Assembly (NCBI GenBank): GCA_913058245.1
Contig: CAJXQJ010000002.1
Span: 186,001 to 250,000, forward strand
Length of the DNA stretch: 64,000 nt
Direction of reading: 5' to 3'
From: an uncultured Colwellia sp.
GTDB lineage: Bacteria > Pseudomonadota > Gammaproteobacteria > Enterobacterales > Alteromonadaceae
Of this stretch, positions 30,701 to 40,151 are shown piece after piece; the first letter of the stretch is position 1, and every line of letters starts with the position of its first letter. The translations under genes were made by a program, and so were the position numbers. Below the pieces are notes generated by a model. That model saw nothing but the letters and a program-made list of their open reading frames with translations. It did not search any database and had not been told where the DNA came from.

Positions 30701-32692
30701 ATGGCAGCTAAAAAACGTGTTGCCATAAGAGATCACAGTGCAGAAGCCAACCTTTTCGCACGTCGCACATTTATTACCTTTATTGGCGTATTGGTACTGT
30801 CGTTAATACTTTTTAGTAATGTTTACGATTTAGAGGTTAACTCATATCAAAAGTATCAAACTCGCTCAAATTCAAATCGCATAAAGTTACTTCCAGTCGC
30901 ACCAAATAGAGGCTTAATTTACGATCGCAACGGCGTACTACTTGCTGATAATAAACCGGTTTATAGTTTAGAAGTGATCCCTGAACAAGTAGACGATATC
31001 AAAGCCAGCTTAAAAGAACTCAGCCAGCTACTCGACATTAGTCAGGAAAAACAAAACAAGCTGCTTAAGGCCTTAAAAAGTAAACGACGCTTTAAACCGA
31101 TTGAATTACATTCGCGCTTGAGCGACCAACAAGTATCGCTCTTTTCAGTCAACCAGCATAAATTTCCTGGTTTTTTTATTGATGCACGCTTAAAACGCTA
31201 TTACCCATTTGCCGATTTAACTACACATTCACTAGGTTATGTGGCACGAATTAATCGTCGAGACTCGATTAAATTAGAAGAACAAGGTATTGCCGATAAC
31301 TACGCTGCTACACGTAACATTGGTAAGCTTGGATTAGAACGTTATTATCAAGACATATTACACGGCACTATTGGTCACCAAGAGGTAGAAATTAATAATC
31401 AAGGCCGAGTGATACGTACGTTAGATTTTACCCCACCTGTTCCAGGTAAAGATTTAACCTTAACATTAGATATTGAATTACAAATGATCGCTAAACGTGC
31501 GCTTTCAGGCAAGCGTGGCGCTGTGGTTGCTATTGATCCAAGAGATGGTGGTGTTTTAGCCATGTATTCAAATCCAAGTTTTGACGGCAACCTCTTTGTT
31601 CATGGCATCAGTAGTAAAAAGTATAAAAAGCTATTAGATCCGAAAAGTAATAAACCTTTACTCAATCGTACTGTACAGGGTTACCCACCCGCTTCAACAA
31701 TCAAACCTTTGTTAGCACTAACAGGGTTAAATGAAGGTATTATTACCCCAGAAACAGAAATCTACGATCCTGGTTTTTACCAACTACCAGGTATAGAAAC
31801 CAAGCGACGAGATTGGAAAAAGTGGGGCCATGGCAAAGTTAACTTAACTAAGTCATTAGAGCAGTCGTGTAATGTTTATTATTATGATTTAGCCTATAAG
31901 CTTGGCATTACTCGTATTAGCAAAATGATGGAAAAGTTTGGTTTTGGAGAGCTCACTGGCATAGACATTCATGAAGAAAGTCGCGCCATAATGCCAAGCG
32001 TCGAATGGAAGCGCGGTCGTTATAACCAAAACTGGTATACCGGAGAAACTTTATCAGTCGGTATTGGACAAAGCTTTTGGACAGTCACCCCTTTACAGCT
32101 TTCACAAGCGATTTCTATTTTAGTGAATAAAGGTGAAATTAAGGTTCCACACCTACTCAAAGCAACCACAGAAGTCGTCACCGACACAGCTAATAATAAT
32201 CAGCAAACAACCATAGTGACTGACTATCAAGTTGATGAAAAACCGCCAATTGTATTAAAAGATAAAAATAACTGGGACATAGTTTTAGACGGTTTACACA
32301 ATACAGTACAAAAAGTTGGTGCTACTGGCTACAGCGCTTTTAAAGGCAGCAAATATGATGCAGCCGGTAAAACCGGTTCAGCACAAACGGCAAATTTAGC
32401 GCAAGACGAAAAGTATGATGCAACGAAAGTACAAGAAAACAAACGTGATAATGCCATGTTTATTGCTTTCGCACCATACGAGAGCCCAGAAATCGTTGTT
32501 GCTGTCGCCATTGAAAACGTCGCAAAAGGCGGTGGTGGTGCAAACGCGGCCCCTGTTGCTCGTCAAATAATGGATCAATATTTTGGCGACCGAGAAATTA
32601 TCAGCCAAGACAAGAATAAACACCCATTACACGATAACGTTTATCATCAAGATATTTCGCAAAGCGCCAATAAAAACTCGGGGAACCAATAA
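30701..32692 (+). CDS. mrdA: Penicillin-binding protein 2 (elongasome transpeptidase)
   Basis: Peptidoglycan transpeptidase of the rod-shape elongation complex, partner of RodA. One N-terminal membrane anchor (about residues 25-45), then the dimerisation domain with APNRGLIYDRNGVLLADNKP, then the transpeptidase domain. The active site is Ser332 in PASTIK (SxxK), SCN in LEQSCNVYYYD, and KTGSAQT. 663 residues, slightly longer than E. coli PBP2 (633). It starts four bases after rlmH and overlaps rodA by one base. Confidence 0.96.
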   Translation: MAAKKRVAIRDHSAEANLFARRTFITFIGVLVLSLILFSNVYDLEVNSYQKYQTRSNSNRIKLLPVAPNRGLIYDRNGVLLADNKPVYSLEVIPEQVDDIKASLKELSQLLDISQEKQNKLLKALKSKRRFKPIELHSRLSDQQVSLFSVNQHKFPGFFIDARLKRYYPFADLTTHSLGYVARINRRDSIKLEEQGIADNYAATRNIGKLGLERYYQDILHGTIGHQEVEINNQGRVIRTLDFTPPVPGKDLTLTLDIELQMIAKRALSGKRGAVVAIDPRDGGVLAMYSNPSFDGNLFVHGISSKKYKKLLDPKSNKPLLNRTVQGYPPASTIKPLLALTGLNEGIITPETEIYDPGFYQLPGIETKRRDWKKWGHGKVNLTKSLEQSCNVYYYDLAYKLGITRISKMMEKFGFGELTGIDIHEESRAIMPSVEWKRGRYNQNWYTGETLSVGIGQSFWTVTPLQLSQAISILVNKGEIKVPHLLKATTEVVTDTANNNQQTTIVTDYQVDEKPPIVLKDKNNWDIVLDGLHNTVQKVGATGYSAFKGSKYDAAGKTGSAQTANLAQDEKYDATKVQENKRDNAMFIAFAPYESPEIVVAVAIENVAKGGGGANAAPVARQIMDQYFGDREIISQDKNKHPLHDNVYHQDISQSANKNSGNQ

Positions 32693-33807
32693 TGCGCAGC
32701 ACAGGCCATGATCAACAAAAGCAACGCACATTATGGCAGCGTATGCACATTGACCTACCTCTTTTAGCCGGTATTTTAGTGTTAATGACCTTGGGGCTTT
32801 TTGTCGTATATAGCGCCGGCGGGCAAGAAAGTGCAATGTTAATTCGTCACGCTAAACGTGTCGGTGTTGCACTTTTTGTCATGTTTATTGTTGCGCAAAT
32901 TCCGCCTCTTTCTTATCGAAAATGGGCCGTACCAGTATTTGTCTTAGGGCTACTGCTACTAACGGCGGTATTACTATTTGGCCATGTTGGCAAAGGCGCA
33001 CAGCGGTGGTTAGACTTAGGGTTTACCAAGTTTCAACCGTCTGAAATAATGAAGCTTGTCGTGCCAATCATGATAGCTTGGTATGTTAGCCAATACGACT
33101 TACCAACCAAAATTTCAAAAATTATTATTGCCTTTATTTTAGTGCTGTTACCTACCCTATTAATAGCAAGACAACCTGACTTGGGCACATCGTTACTTAT
33201 CGCAAGCTCTGGTATATTTGTTATATTTCTTGCTGGTGCGAGTTGGAAGTTAATAGGTACATGTGCCGCTTTAGCATCTGCATTCGCGCCAATATTATGG
33301 ATGTTTTTGATGAAACCTTATCAAAAACAGCGGGTATTAACTTTTTTAAACCCTGAACAAGATCCGCTCGGCTCTGGTTACCATATTATTCAATCGAAAA
33401 TCGCAATTGGCTCGGGCGGCATTCAAGGTAAAGGCTGGCTACAAGGTACACAGTCACAATTAGAATTTTTACCAGAGCGCCATACCGACTTTATTTTTGC
33501 GGTGTTTAGTGAAGAATTTGGTTTAGTCGGTGTTGGCTTATTACTTACTGTTTATTTAGCAATTGTCATGCGTGGCTTATGGATTGCGGTTAACGCCCAG
33601 CATGCTTTTACTAAACTACTTGCAGGCAGTTTAACCTTAACTTTTTTTGTTTACGTTTTTGTAAATATCGGCATGGTTTCAGGTTTATTGCCGGTTGTTG
33701 GTGTACCACTACCACTAGTCAGCTATGGTGGAACGTCAATGGTGACATTAATGGCTGGATTTGGCATGCTAATGGCCATTAGTACGCATCGGCGATTTCA
33801 CGCCTAA
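32692..33807 (+). CDS. mrdB: Peptidoglycan glycosyltransferase RodA (SEDS family)
   Basis: Ten-helix SEDS polymerase that builds glycan strands with PBP2. The signature loop GKGWLQGTQSQLEFLPERHTDFIFAVFSEEFG and the C-terminal LPLVSYGGTSMVTLM are present. 371 residues, the same as E. coli RodA within one. The start overlaps the mrdA stop (TAATG). Confidence 0.96.
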   Translation: MRSTGHDQQKQRTLWQRMHIDLPLLAGILVLMTLGLFVVYSAGGQESAMLIRHAKRVGVALFVMFIVAQIPPLSYRKWAVPVFVLGLLLLTAVLLFGHVGKGAQRWLDLGFTKFQPSEIMKLVVPIMIAWYVSQYDLPTKISKIIIAFILVLLPTLLIARQPDLGTSLLIASSGIFVIFLAGASWKLIGTCAALASAFAPILWMFLMKPYQKQRVLTFLNPEQDPLGSGYHIIQSKIAIGSGGIQGKGWLQGTQSQLEFLPERHTDFIFAVFSEEFGLVGVGLLLTVYLAIVMRGLWIAVNAQHAFTKLLAGSLTLTFFVYVFVNIGMVSGLLPVVGVPLPLVSYGGTSMVTLMAGFGMLMAISTHRRFHA

Positions 33808-33829
33808 CTCAATTCAGTAGTGAATATTC

Positions 33830-34801
33830 ATGCTTGATATAGCGAAAAATAAAATAAAAACCTGCGCCATCAATATATTAATTCTTGCTTTGCTTTCAGC
33901 TTGTAGTAGCAATACCGGCCGGTATCAGCAAAAACATGATAGTACGCCGAGCAGGCTACCAAGTAGTAGTGAACTACACGACGCCACGCCACGCGCTGAG
34001 ACCCATAGCCGGGGCGGTAATAAACATTATCAAGTGCGCGGAAAACATTATCAAGTATTAAAATCAGCTGAAGGTTTCACCGAAACAGGCATTGCCTCTT
34101 GGTATGGCAAGAAATTTCATGGTCATCTCACCTCTAATGGTGAAATTTACGATATGTACGCGATGAGCGCCGCTCACAAGAACTTACCTTTACCAACGTA
34201 TTTAAAAGTCGTTAATAACGAAAATGGCTTAAGTGTCATTGTACGAGTAAATGACCGGGGCCCTTTTCATCAAAGCCGCATTATCGATTTATCTTATAGT
34301 GCAGCCTATAAATTAGACATGTTAAAAACGGGCACGGCTAACGTGACTGTTAGTGCCATTACCGACTTTTCAGTGAGTGCTTTACGTTCACTTAAAAATG
34401 AAAACTTTGCCAATGCAAAAGTAACTCCGGTACCAAAAGCAATCTCCCCTCCTCTTGCAGTGCCAACCTCAACCAGTGAAATAAGTTCAGCTGAAACGTC
34501 CTCTAGTAACAAGCTGCCACAAGTTGAACCGCAGGCAGTTACCAATTCAACCATAGCAGTAGCCAATAAGAACAATGCTGAATATATTCAAGTGTTTGCA
34601 AGTAAAAGTGCAGCACAAGCACAGAACTTAGCCAACGCACTTGCAACACTGCATCAAAAAGAAACGCAACTAGAGAAAATAAATGGAATTTTTCGCGTTT
34701 TAGTCGGTCCGATTAAACAGCGTGAGGAACTCGCAAGTTTACTCTTAGCCATTAAAAACAATGGTTATCCGAATGCATTTGTTCGTAGAACAAGTGAATA
34801 A
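33830..34801 (+). CDS. rlpA: Septal ring lytic transglycosylase RlpA family lipoprotein
   Basis: Outer-membrane lipoprotein (lipobox LLSAC, Cys25) with a double-psi beta-barrel domain: GIASWYGKKFHGHLTSNGE to VNDRGPFHQSRIIDLSYSAA. In Pseudomonas RlpA cleaves denuded glycan strands; the catalytic Glu and Asp positions appear kept. A Ser/Thr/Pro-rich linker leads to a C-terminal SPOR domain (YIQVFASKSAAQAQNLANAL) that binds denuded septal peptidoglycan. 323 residues. mltB, often found next to rlpA in relatives, is absent between rodA and rlpA. Confidence 0.92.
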   Translation: MLDIAKNKIKTCAINILILALLSACSSNTGRYQQKHDSTPSRLPSSSELHDATPRAETHSRGGNKHYQVRGKHYQVLKSAEGFTETGIASWYGKKFHGHLTSNGEIYDMYAMSAAHKNLPLPTYLKVVNNENGLSVIVRVNDRGPFHQSRIIDLSYSAAYKLDMLKTGTANVTVSAITDFSVSALRSLKNENFANAKVTPVPKAISPPLAVPTSTSEISSAETSSSNKLPQVEPQAVTNSTIAVANKNNAEYIQVFASKSAAQAQNLANALATLHQKETQLEKINGIFRVLVGPIKQREELASLLLAIKNNGYPNAFVRRTSE

Positions 34802-34942
34802 CCTGAGGTTATTCACGAGTAGACTGTCAGTACTGACACGACATTGCAGGTATGTTTACATTATTGATATTGTTCGCAGTATGAGAAATTCATCAACCGT
34901 AACAAATTGGTGCTCTCGCCTAATAGAAATCAAAATGAAAAC

Positions 34943-34951
34943 TGTTATACT
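34943..34951 (+). promoter_or_regulatory. Extended -10 promoter for dacA
   Basis: TGTTATACT fits an extended -10 (TGnTATAAT-like) 49 bases before the dacA ATG. No good -35 is seen 17 bases upstream, as is usual for extended -10 promoters. Assigned by eye. Confidence 0.35.
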
Positions 34952-34999
34952 GCTTAAAATTTTATAATTTCCATTAAATAATCGCGCTGCAGGACAATT

Positions 35000-36187
35000 A
35001 TGCCCCAAATTCAGGTTAATCGAGCCACTAGAAAACCAACAAAATTAATGACTTTTTTAGGCTCAGTTTTATTAAGTGTTTGTTCCCTTACTCAAGCACA
35101 AACCATTATCCCATCAGCACCTGAAGTTAATGCCAAAGGTCATATTTTAATTGATTACAATACCGGTAAAGTGATTGCCGAAAGTAATGCCGACATTTTG
35201 TTAGCTCCGGCAAGCTTAACCAAAATGATGACAAGTTATATTATAGGTAAAGAGCTTGAAAGCGGTAATATTAGCAACGATGATGCGGTAACAATTAGTG
35301 AAAATGCTTGGGCTAAGAACTTTCCTGACTCATCAAAAATGTTTATCGAAGTTGGCACTGAAGTATCGGTAGACCTGCTAAACCAAGGTATTATTGTTGC
35401 CTCAGGTAACGACGCCTGTGTTGCAATGGCTGAGCATATTGCTGGTAGTGAAGATGCCTTTGCGCAACTAATGAATGCTCACGCTGAACAATTAGGCATG
35501 CACAGTAGCTTTTTCGAAAATAGCCACGGTTTAGACAGCCAAGAGCACAAAACAACGGCACGCGATATGGCAACACTAGCTATTGCTCTTATACGTGACG
35601 TACCAAATGAATATAAGCTTTACAGCCAAAAATCATTTACCTACAACAACATTAAGCAATATAACCGTAATAGTTTATTATGGGATAAAAGCATGAAAGT
35701 TGATGGCTTAAAAACAGGCCATACTTCGCAAGCTGGTTATAGCTTAGTAACTTCTGCAACCAAAGGCGATATGCGCTTAGTTAGTGTTGTAATGGGGACT
35801 GACAGCGAACGCGCTCGTAAAGTTGAAAGCAAAAAACTACTAAACTATGGCTTCCGCTTTTTTGAAACTTACACACCGTATAAAGCAGGCGAAAAATTTG
35901 TCAGCAACCGAGTATGGATGGGGAACCAGAAAGAAGTTGATTTAGGTATTATGGTAGACACTCCAATCACCATTCCTCGCGGCCAACGTAAAAACTTACA
36001 AGCTAATTTTGAGTTAGACCAACAACTAACAGCACCATTACAAAAAGGTGCCGTAGTCGGTAAATTATTTCTACAGTTAGACGGCGAAGATATTGCACAA
36101 TACCCACTTGTTACTCTACAAGCGATTGAAGAAGGTAGCATGTTTACCAAATTGCTAGATTACGTAAAGCTGCAGTTTGCTAATTAA
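35000..36187 (+). CDS. dacA: D-alanyl-D-alanine carboxypeptidase (PBP5/PBP6 family)
   Basis: Removes the terminal D-Ala from peptidoglycan pentapeptides. Signal peptide to about residue 33 (ends LTQAQ). The catalytic Ser72 is in PASLTKMM (SxxK); ASGNDACVA gives SxN and LKTGHTSQAGY gives KTG. A PBP5-type C-terminal domain follows, ending in the amphipathic membrane anchor FTKLLDYVKLQF. 395 residues, near the E. coli 403. A strong terminator follows. Confidence 0.96.
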   Translation: MPQIQVNRATRKPTKLMTFLGSVLLSVCSLTQAQTIIPSAPEVNAKGHILIDYNTGKVIAESNADILLAPASLTKMMTSYIIGKELESGNISNDDAVTISENAWAKNFPDSSKMFIEVGTEVSVDLLNQGIIVASGNDACVAMAEHIAGSEDAFAQLMNAHAEQLGMHSSFFENSHGLDSQEHKTTARDMATLAIALIRDVPNEYKLYSQKSFTYNNIKQYNRNSLLWDKSMKVDGLKTGHTSQAGYSLVTSATKGDMRLVSVVMGTDSERARKVESKKLLNYGFRFFETYTPYKAGEKFVSNRVWMGNQKEVDLGIMVDTPITIPRGQRKNLQANFELDQQLTAPLQKGAVVGKLFLQLDGEDIAQYPLVTLQAIEEGSMFTKLLDYVKLQFAN

Positions 36188-36236
36188 CAAATTGAGTAAT
36201 TTAAATTAAAGCCTCAAATTAGCGGCTAATTGTTAT

Positions 36237-36264
36237 AAAAAACTCAGCTTAGGCTGAGTTTTTT
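36237..36264 (+). terminator. Rho-independent terminator of dacA
   Basis: Perfect stem AAAAAACTCAGC (36237-36248) / GCTGAGTTTTTT (36253-36264) with TTAG loop, about 50 bases after dacA. Confidence 0.88.
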
Positions 36265-36534
36265 GCATTAATGGCTATAGGCAAGTTTTCTCAAATGAGT
36301 ATTTAGTTAAAATAAAGCTAAATAAAACGCCAACTAAACATTGATTTTAGATAATAACCCCTCATTTATTAGCGCATACAAGCTCCAAATTAACGACGAT
36401 TGATCACATTTACGATAAATAGTGTTAAAATATCGCCAACTTAAACAAGCCGTCGTTACGAATATTAACTTAACTTGTTAATTCCATTAAACAACCGGTA
36501 ACGCACTGGTGTTGTACAGCGTAAGAGAAAACAA
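36265..36534. other. Upstream region of ybeD
   Basis: No gene is seen. It follows the dacA terminator and must carry the promoter of ybeD-lipB-lipA. An extended -10 like TGTTAAAAT is at 36423-36431, with TTGATC at 36400 too far upstream (20-base spacing) to be a clean -35. Confidence 0.4.
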
Positions 36535-36798
36535 ATGAAAACTAAGTTTGATGAACTATTAGAATTTCCAACCGTATTAAACTTTAAAGTGATGGGTATC
36601 GCCTGTGACGAATTGCCGGATCTAGTTGTTGGCGAGTTGCAAAAGCATACGCCTGGTGATTACGCACCAAAAATTAAGCCAAGCTCAAAAGGTAATTACC
36701 ACTCTATATCAGTTGCCGTAACTGTAACGAGTAAAGAGCACATCGAAAAAATATATAAAACCTTAAATGCTATCGAACAAGTTCGCTACGTTCTTTAA
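36535..36798 (+). CDS. ybeD: YbeD family protein (DUF493)
   Basis: 87-residue protein with the DUF493 ACT-like fold: [20 protein letters not shown], then [33 protein letters not shown]. Same length as E. coli YbeD and in its usual place between dacA and lipB. It is thought to act as a small regulatory protein linked to lipoate; the function is not firmly known. Confidence 0.93.
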   Translation: MKTKFDELLEFPTVLNFKVMGIACDELPDLVVGELQKHTPGDYAPKIKPSSKGNYHSISVAVTVTSKEHIEKIYKTLNAIEQVRYVL

Positions 36799-36873
36799 CC
36801 CTACTTTTAACAGGGTGTATTCCAGTTATTATTTGGATATAATGATTTAATCAAAATTTTATAGAGATATATT

Positions 36874-37533
36874 TTGAAAAACACATTGATTATTCGGCAG
36901 CTAAACAATACTGACTATGTAGATGTTTGGCATGCTATGCAAAATTTTACCGATAATCGAGACGAGAATACCGCTGACGAACTTTGGTTAGTTGAACACC
37001 CTCCGGTATTTACCCAGGGACAGGCAGGTAAAGACGAACACTTATTAATGCCAGGCGATATTCCGGTAGTTAAAGTTGACCGTGGCGGCCAAGTAACTTA
37101 TCACGGCCCAGGTCAGCAGGTGATTTACTTTATGATCAACCTCCGTCGTCGAAAAATGGGCGTACGAGAATTAGTAACCCTCATTGAAAATGGTATTGTT
37201 GCTTCCATGGCTGATTTTGGCATTGAAGCCCATGCAAAACCAGATGCTCCTGGCGTTTACGTTGATGACAAGAAAATAGCTTCATTAGGGCTTCGTGTAC
37301 GTAAAGGCTGTTCGTTTCACGGCTTAGCATTGAATGTCAATATGGATTTATCACCGTTTCAACGTATTAACCCGTGCGGATATCAAGGGTTAGAAATGGT
37401 ACAAACTATCGATCTACAGGGCCCAAATTCTGTAGAACAAGCAGGAAATTCACTAGTGAAGCACTTAAGTGAATTATTGCATACCGAAAATTTATCTTAT
37501 CAAACGGGGTTGGAAACAATACATGACCACTAA
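36874..37533 (+). CDS. lipB: Octanoyl-[acyl-carrier-protein]:protein N-octanoyltransferase
   Basis: First step of lipoate synthesis, moving octanoate from acyl carrier protein to lipoyl domains. It has [32 protein letters not shown], the catalytic Lys/Cys region [21 protein letters not shown] and [10 protein letters not shown]. 219 residues. The start is TTG at 36874, with AGAGATAT just upstream; no ATG lies before the conserved LIIRQL segment, so the rare start is well supported. It overlaps lipA by 11 bases. Confidence 0.95.
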   Translation: MKNTLIIRQLNNTDYVDVWHAMQNFTDNRDENTADELWLVEHPPVFTQGQAGKDEHLLMPGDIPVVKVDRGGQVTYHGPGQQVIYFMINLRRRKMGVRELVTLIENGIVASMADFGIEAHAKPDAPGVYVDDKKIASLGLRVRKGCSFHGLALNVNMDLSPFQRINPCGYQGLEMVQTIDLQGPNSVEQAGNSLVKHLSELLHTENLSYQTGLETIHDH

Positions 37534-38491
37534 ATCATCACGCATTACTCCAGGTACTAAATTACGTGACGCCGAAAAAATGGCGCATATTCCAATCAAG
37601 GTTGTCACCTCTGAACGAGAAACAATGCTAAGAAAGCCTGAGTGGTTACGCATTAAATTACCAAAAAGCTCAGAACGTATTGATGGCATAAAGGCGGCAT
37701 TACGCAAGCATGATCTGCACTCGGTATGTGAGGAAGCATCATGCCCTAACTTATCAGAATGTTTTAATCACGGTACTGCAACATTTATGATCTTAGGTGA
37801 TATATGTACTCGTCGCTGCCCATTTTGTGATGTTGGTCATGGTCGCCCACTAGCGGCAGATCAAGAAGAGCCTCGTAAGCTTGCATTAACACTAAAAGAC
37901 ATGAAGCTTAAGTATGTAGTTATTACTTCAGTAGATCGTGACGATTTACGTGATGGCGGCGCTCAACAGTTTGCTGATTGTATTACAGAAATCGCTGAGC
38001 ATTCACCACATACCAAAGTTGAAATCCTTGTGCCAGATTTTCGCGGCCGCATGGATCGTGCATTAGAAATTCTCAATAAAAACCCTCCTGGTGTTTTTAA
38101 CCATAACCTTGAAACAGCGCCACGTTTATATACCAAAGCGCGTCCAGGTGCTAACTATCAATGGTCTTTAGATCTATTGAAGAAATTTGGTGAAGCAAAC
38201 CCAGGCGTGCCAACGAAGTCTGGCATTATGGTAGGTTTAGGCGAAACTAACGAAGAAATTTTGCAAGTGATGCGCGACTTACGTGCCCATGGCGTGACTA
38301 TGTTAACAATTGGTCAGTACTTACAACCAAGTAAGCATCACTTACCGGTTGAACGTTACGTTCACCCCGACGATTTTGACATGTTTAAACGTGAAGCGGA
38401 TAAAATGGGCTTTGATCATGCTGCATGTGGTCCATTGGTACGCTCAAGCTACCATGCTGATAAGCAAGCTGCTGGTGAAGAAGTAAAGTAA
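37523..38491 (+). CDS. lipA: Lipoyl synthase
   Basis: Radical-SAM enzyme that inserts two sulfurs into octanoyl groups. The auxiliary cluster ligands are in [13 protein letters not shown], the radical-SAM CxxxCxxC in [13 protein letters not shown], and the C-terminal RSSYHAD Ser ligand is present. The frame is open 54 bases further up inside lipB. The ATG at 37523 with GGAA upstream gives 322 residues, matching E. coli LipA (321) from the start, so it is preferred over 37469. Confidence 0.96.
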   Translation: MTTKSSRITPGTKLRDAEKMAHIPIKVVTSERETMLRKPEWLRIKLPKSSERIDGIKAALRKHDLHSVCEEASCPNLSECFNHGTATFMILGDICTRRCPFCDVGHGRPLAADQEEPRKLALTLKDMKLKYVVITSVDRDDLRDGGAQQFADCITEIAEHSPHTKVEILVPDFRGRMDRALEILNKNPPGVFNHNLETAPRLYTKARPGANYQWSLDLLKKFGEANPGVPTKSGIMVGLGETNEEILQVMRDLRAHGVTMLTIGQYLQPSKHHLPVERYVHPDDFDMFKREADKMGFDHAACGPLVRSSYHADKQAAGEEVK

Positions 38492-38514
38492 TACTTGTCA
38501 ACACAGCTCAAGCT

Positions 38515-38554
38515 AAATAAAAAAAGCTAGAAGATCACCTTCTAGCTTTTTTCG
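38515..38554. terminator. Bidirectional terminator between lipA and the AgmX-like gene
   Basis: Perfect 13-base stem AAAAAGCTAGAAG (38521-38533) / CTTCTAGCTTTTT (38539-38551). T runs follow on both strands, so it can end lipA on plus and the long 54.8-38.6 kb operon on minus. Confidence 0.88.
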
Positions 38555-38601
38555 TTTTACAGCAAAATTTAAGCACTAATATTCTTCGATATAAGTACAA
38601 C

Positions 38602-39591
38602 TTAACGTGGCAAAAACTCTATCGCCCATACAGTTGTCATTAACTCAACATCTTCAGCACCAAAGCCTATCGAGCGTAAAATAATTAATAACTGCCTTTC
38701 TAGTTTGGCATTATCTAATTCACTCGACTCAATAAACACTTCACTGATAGCACCACTAGGTTGAATTTCTATGTTAAAGACTACCTTTCCTTTTAGTAAC
38801 GGGTCTTTACGTAGTGCTCGGTTATATAAAGCATAAAGCCTTGCCTTACTTGCTTCTAAGGTTTGTCTTAACTTCATTTCAGAACGAACATTTGCTAAGC
38901 CTTGGCTATCTGCGTATTGCTCTTCCCCTTCACCGCTGGCAATAACTTCTTCATCAGATAACCTGATAGTTTGCGTGTTATGTGTACTTAACTCATCACT
39001 GGCAACCGTTTGACTAACCTTTGCATTCGCCAAAGCACTGCTTTGCTGATTAACCTTAGCAGCCAGCAGTTTACGCTGTACTTGAGTTTGTTTAGCAGTA
39101 TTTTTTTGTAGCTGTTTACCAGCATTAGGCTTTATTTCTAGTACCTCTCGCATTGCCAATAACTCGTCTTTCATCGCTGCTAAACCTGAAGATTGCGCTT
39201 TTTGCTTTGCCGCCTGACGTTTATTTATAGGTTTTATTTCAGGCTCTTTTTTAAGTACTGGTTTAGGCTCTTTCTTGATTGGCTTTGGTGGCTCGATTAC
39301 TTTCTCTTCTGGTGGTTTCAGCTTTACAGGCGGTGGCAATTGTTTCTTCTCTATAACAACTCGAGTTAATTGAGCGGGTACTTGCTCTTTTATCTCCCGT
39401 GGTACTTCAATACGCTCAATAAAAGGTACAACAATCGCAATAACAAAATACAATGCTATAAGTACCAATAGAATATTATGGAACTTTTTATCTTGTCGAG
39501 TATTAGTCAGAAACTCTAAAGAGAAACTCTGTACTGTCCCTTGCCCAGTGCCTGCTGTTGCCGGTGTCATGGTTAAATGATTGTAAGTCAC
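38602..39591 (-). CDS. AgmX/PglI-type TonB-like energy transducer
   Basis: 329 residues. The N-terminal cytoplasmic part is followed by one membrane helix (about residues 38-58, KFHNILLVLIALYFVIAIVV). A long Pro/Lys/Glu-rich periplasmic linker comes next (KPPEEKVIEPPKPIKKEPKP). The C-terminal domain from about residue 225 (GKVVFNIEIQPSGAISEVFIES) looks like the TonB-like domain of Myxococcus AgmX/GltJ and PglI. It should convert ExbB/ExbD motor motion into force on envelope partners. Last gene of the operon, three bases after ExbD-1. The fold is assigned by pattern; the partners are inferred. Confidence 0.75.
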   Translation of the reverse strand: MTYNHLTMTPATAGTGQGTVQSFSLEFLTNTRQDKKFHNILLVLIALYFVIAIVVPFIERIEVPREIKEQVPAQLTRVVIEKKQLPPPVKLKPPEEKVIEPPKPIKKEPKPVLKKEPEIKPINKRQAAKQKAQSSGLAAMKDELLAMREVLEIKPNAGKQLQKNTAKQTQVQRKLLAAKVNQQSSALANAKVSQTVASDELSTHNTQTIRLSDEEVIASGEGEEQYADSQGLANVRSEMKLRQTLEASKARLYALYNRALRKDPLLKGKVVFNIEIQPSGAISEVFIESSELDNAKLERQLLIILRSIGFGAEDVELMTTVWAIEFLPR

Positions 39592-39594
39592 AAC

Positions 39595-40149
39595 TTAGCC
39601 CCCACCCATACTTGCTGCAGTCACAGCTTGATTAGCTGCAACTTGTTCAACAGCCAGCGACATATTACGAAAGTTCGCTTCGGCACACACTGTCATAATT
39701 TGTTTAAGAATTTGATATTCAATGTTGGCATCACCTAATATGGTTACAGCTCGGCCGTTTTCCTGCTCTAATTCTGAAAGTTCTGGGCGCTTTGTTGCTT
39801 GATAATTTAATTCCGTTTTCAGCGCACGCATCAAAGCATCAATATCTTCCGCGGTTAGTGCGTTATCACTTTTGCTGGTCTCTTTTTGCCAAATAGCGCG
39901 TTCCTGTACAACGACACGATTATCAAAAACAGCCACAACAATATTTTCACTAGGCAACTGCTCCGCTATTGAAACAGGTAAATTAAGCTTTTCAGAATTT
40001 TGAAGTACTCTAACTTCCGACTGATTAACAATTAAGAAAAACACTAAAATAGTAAAAATATCCATCAAAGAAACTAGATTCAACTTGCTAGCAGCCCCTA
40101 AGCGTTTATGGTGACGTGCTAAGCGTTTTGCTCGTAAAGATTGTTTCAT
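39595..40149 (-). CDS. ExbD/TolR-family stator protein 1 (has the TM Asp)
   Basis: 184-residue inner-membrane protein with one helix and a periplasmic domain. The helix begins KLNLVSLMDIFTILVFFLIV, with Asp30 at the position of the proton-carrying Asp25 of E. coli ExbD. The N-terminus is strongly basic (KQSLRAKRLARHHKRLG), cytoplasmic. The periplasmic part includes AVTILGDANIEYQILKQIM, like other ExbD/TolR domains. It sits two bases after ExbD-2 and three before the AgmX-like gene. It should form a proton-driven complex with the ExbB-like protein. Confidence 0.88.
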   Translation of the reverse strand: MKQSLRAKRLARHHKRLGAASKLNLVSLMDIFTILVFFLIVNQSEVRVLQNSEKLNLPVSIAEQLPSENIVVAVFDNRVVVQERAIWQKETSKSDNALTAEDIDALMRALKTELNYQATKRPELSELEQENGRAVTILGDANIEYQILKQIMTVCAEANFRNMSLAVEQVAANQAVTAASMGGG

Positions 40150-40151
40150 AC

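Noticed and set aside
34761-34967. 68-residue frame overlapping the end of rlpA
   Set aside because: Overlaps rlpA out of frame, has no recognisable domain or ribosome site and runs into the dacA promoter region.
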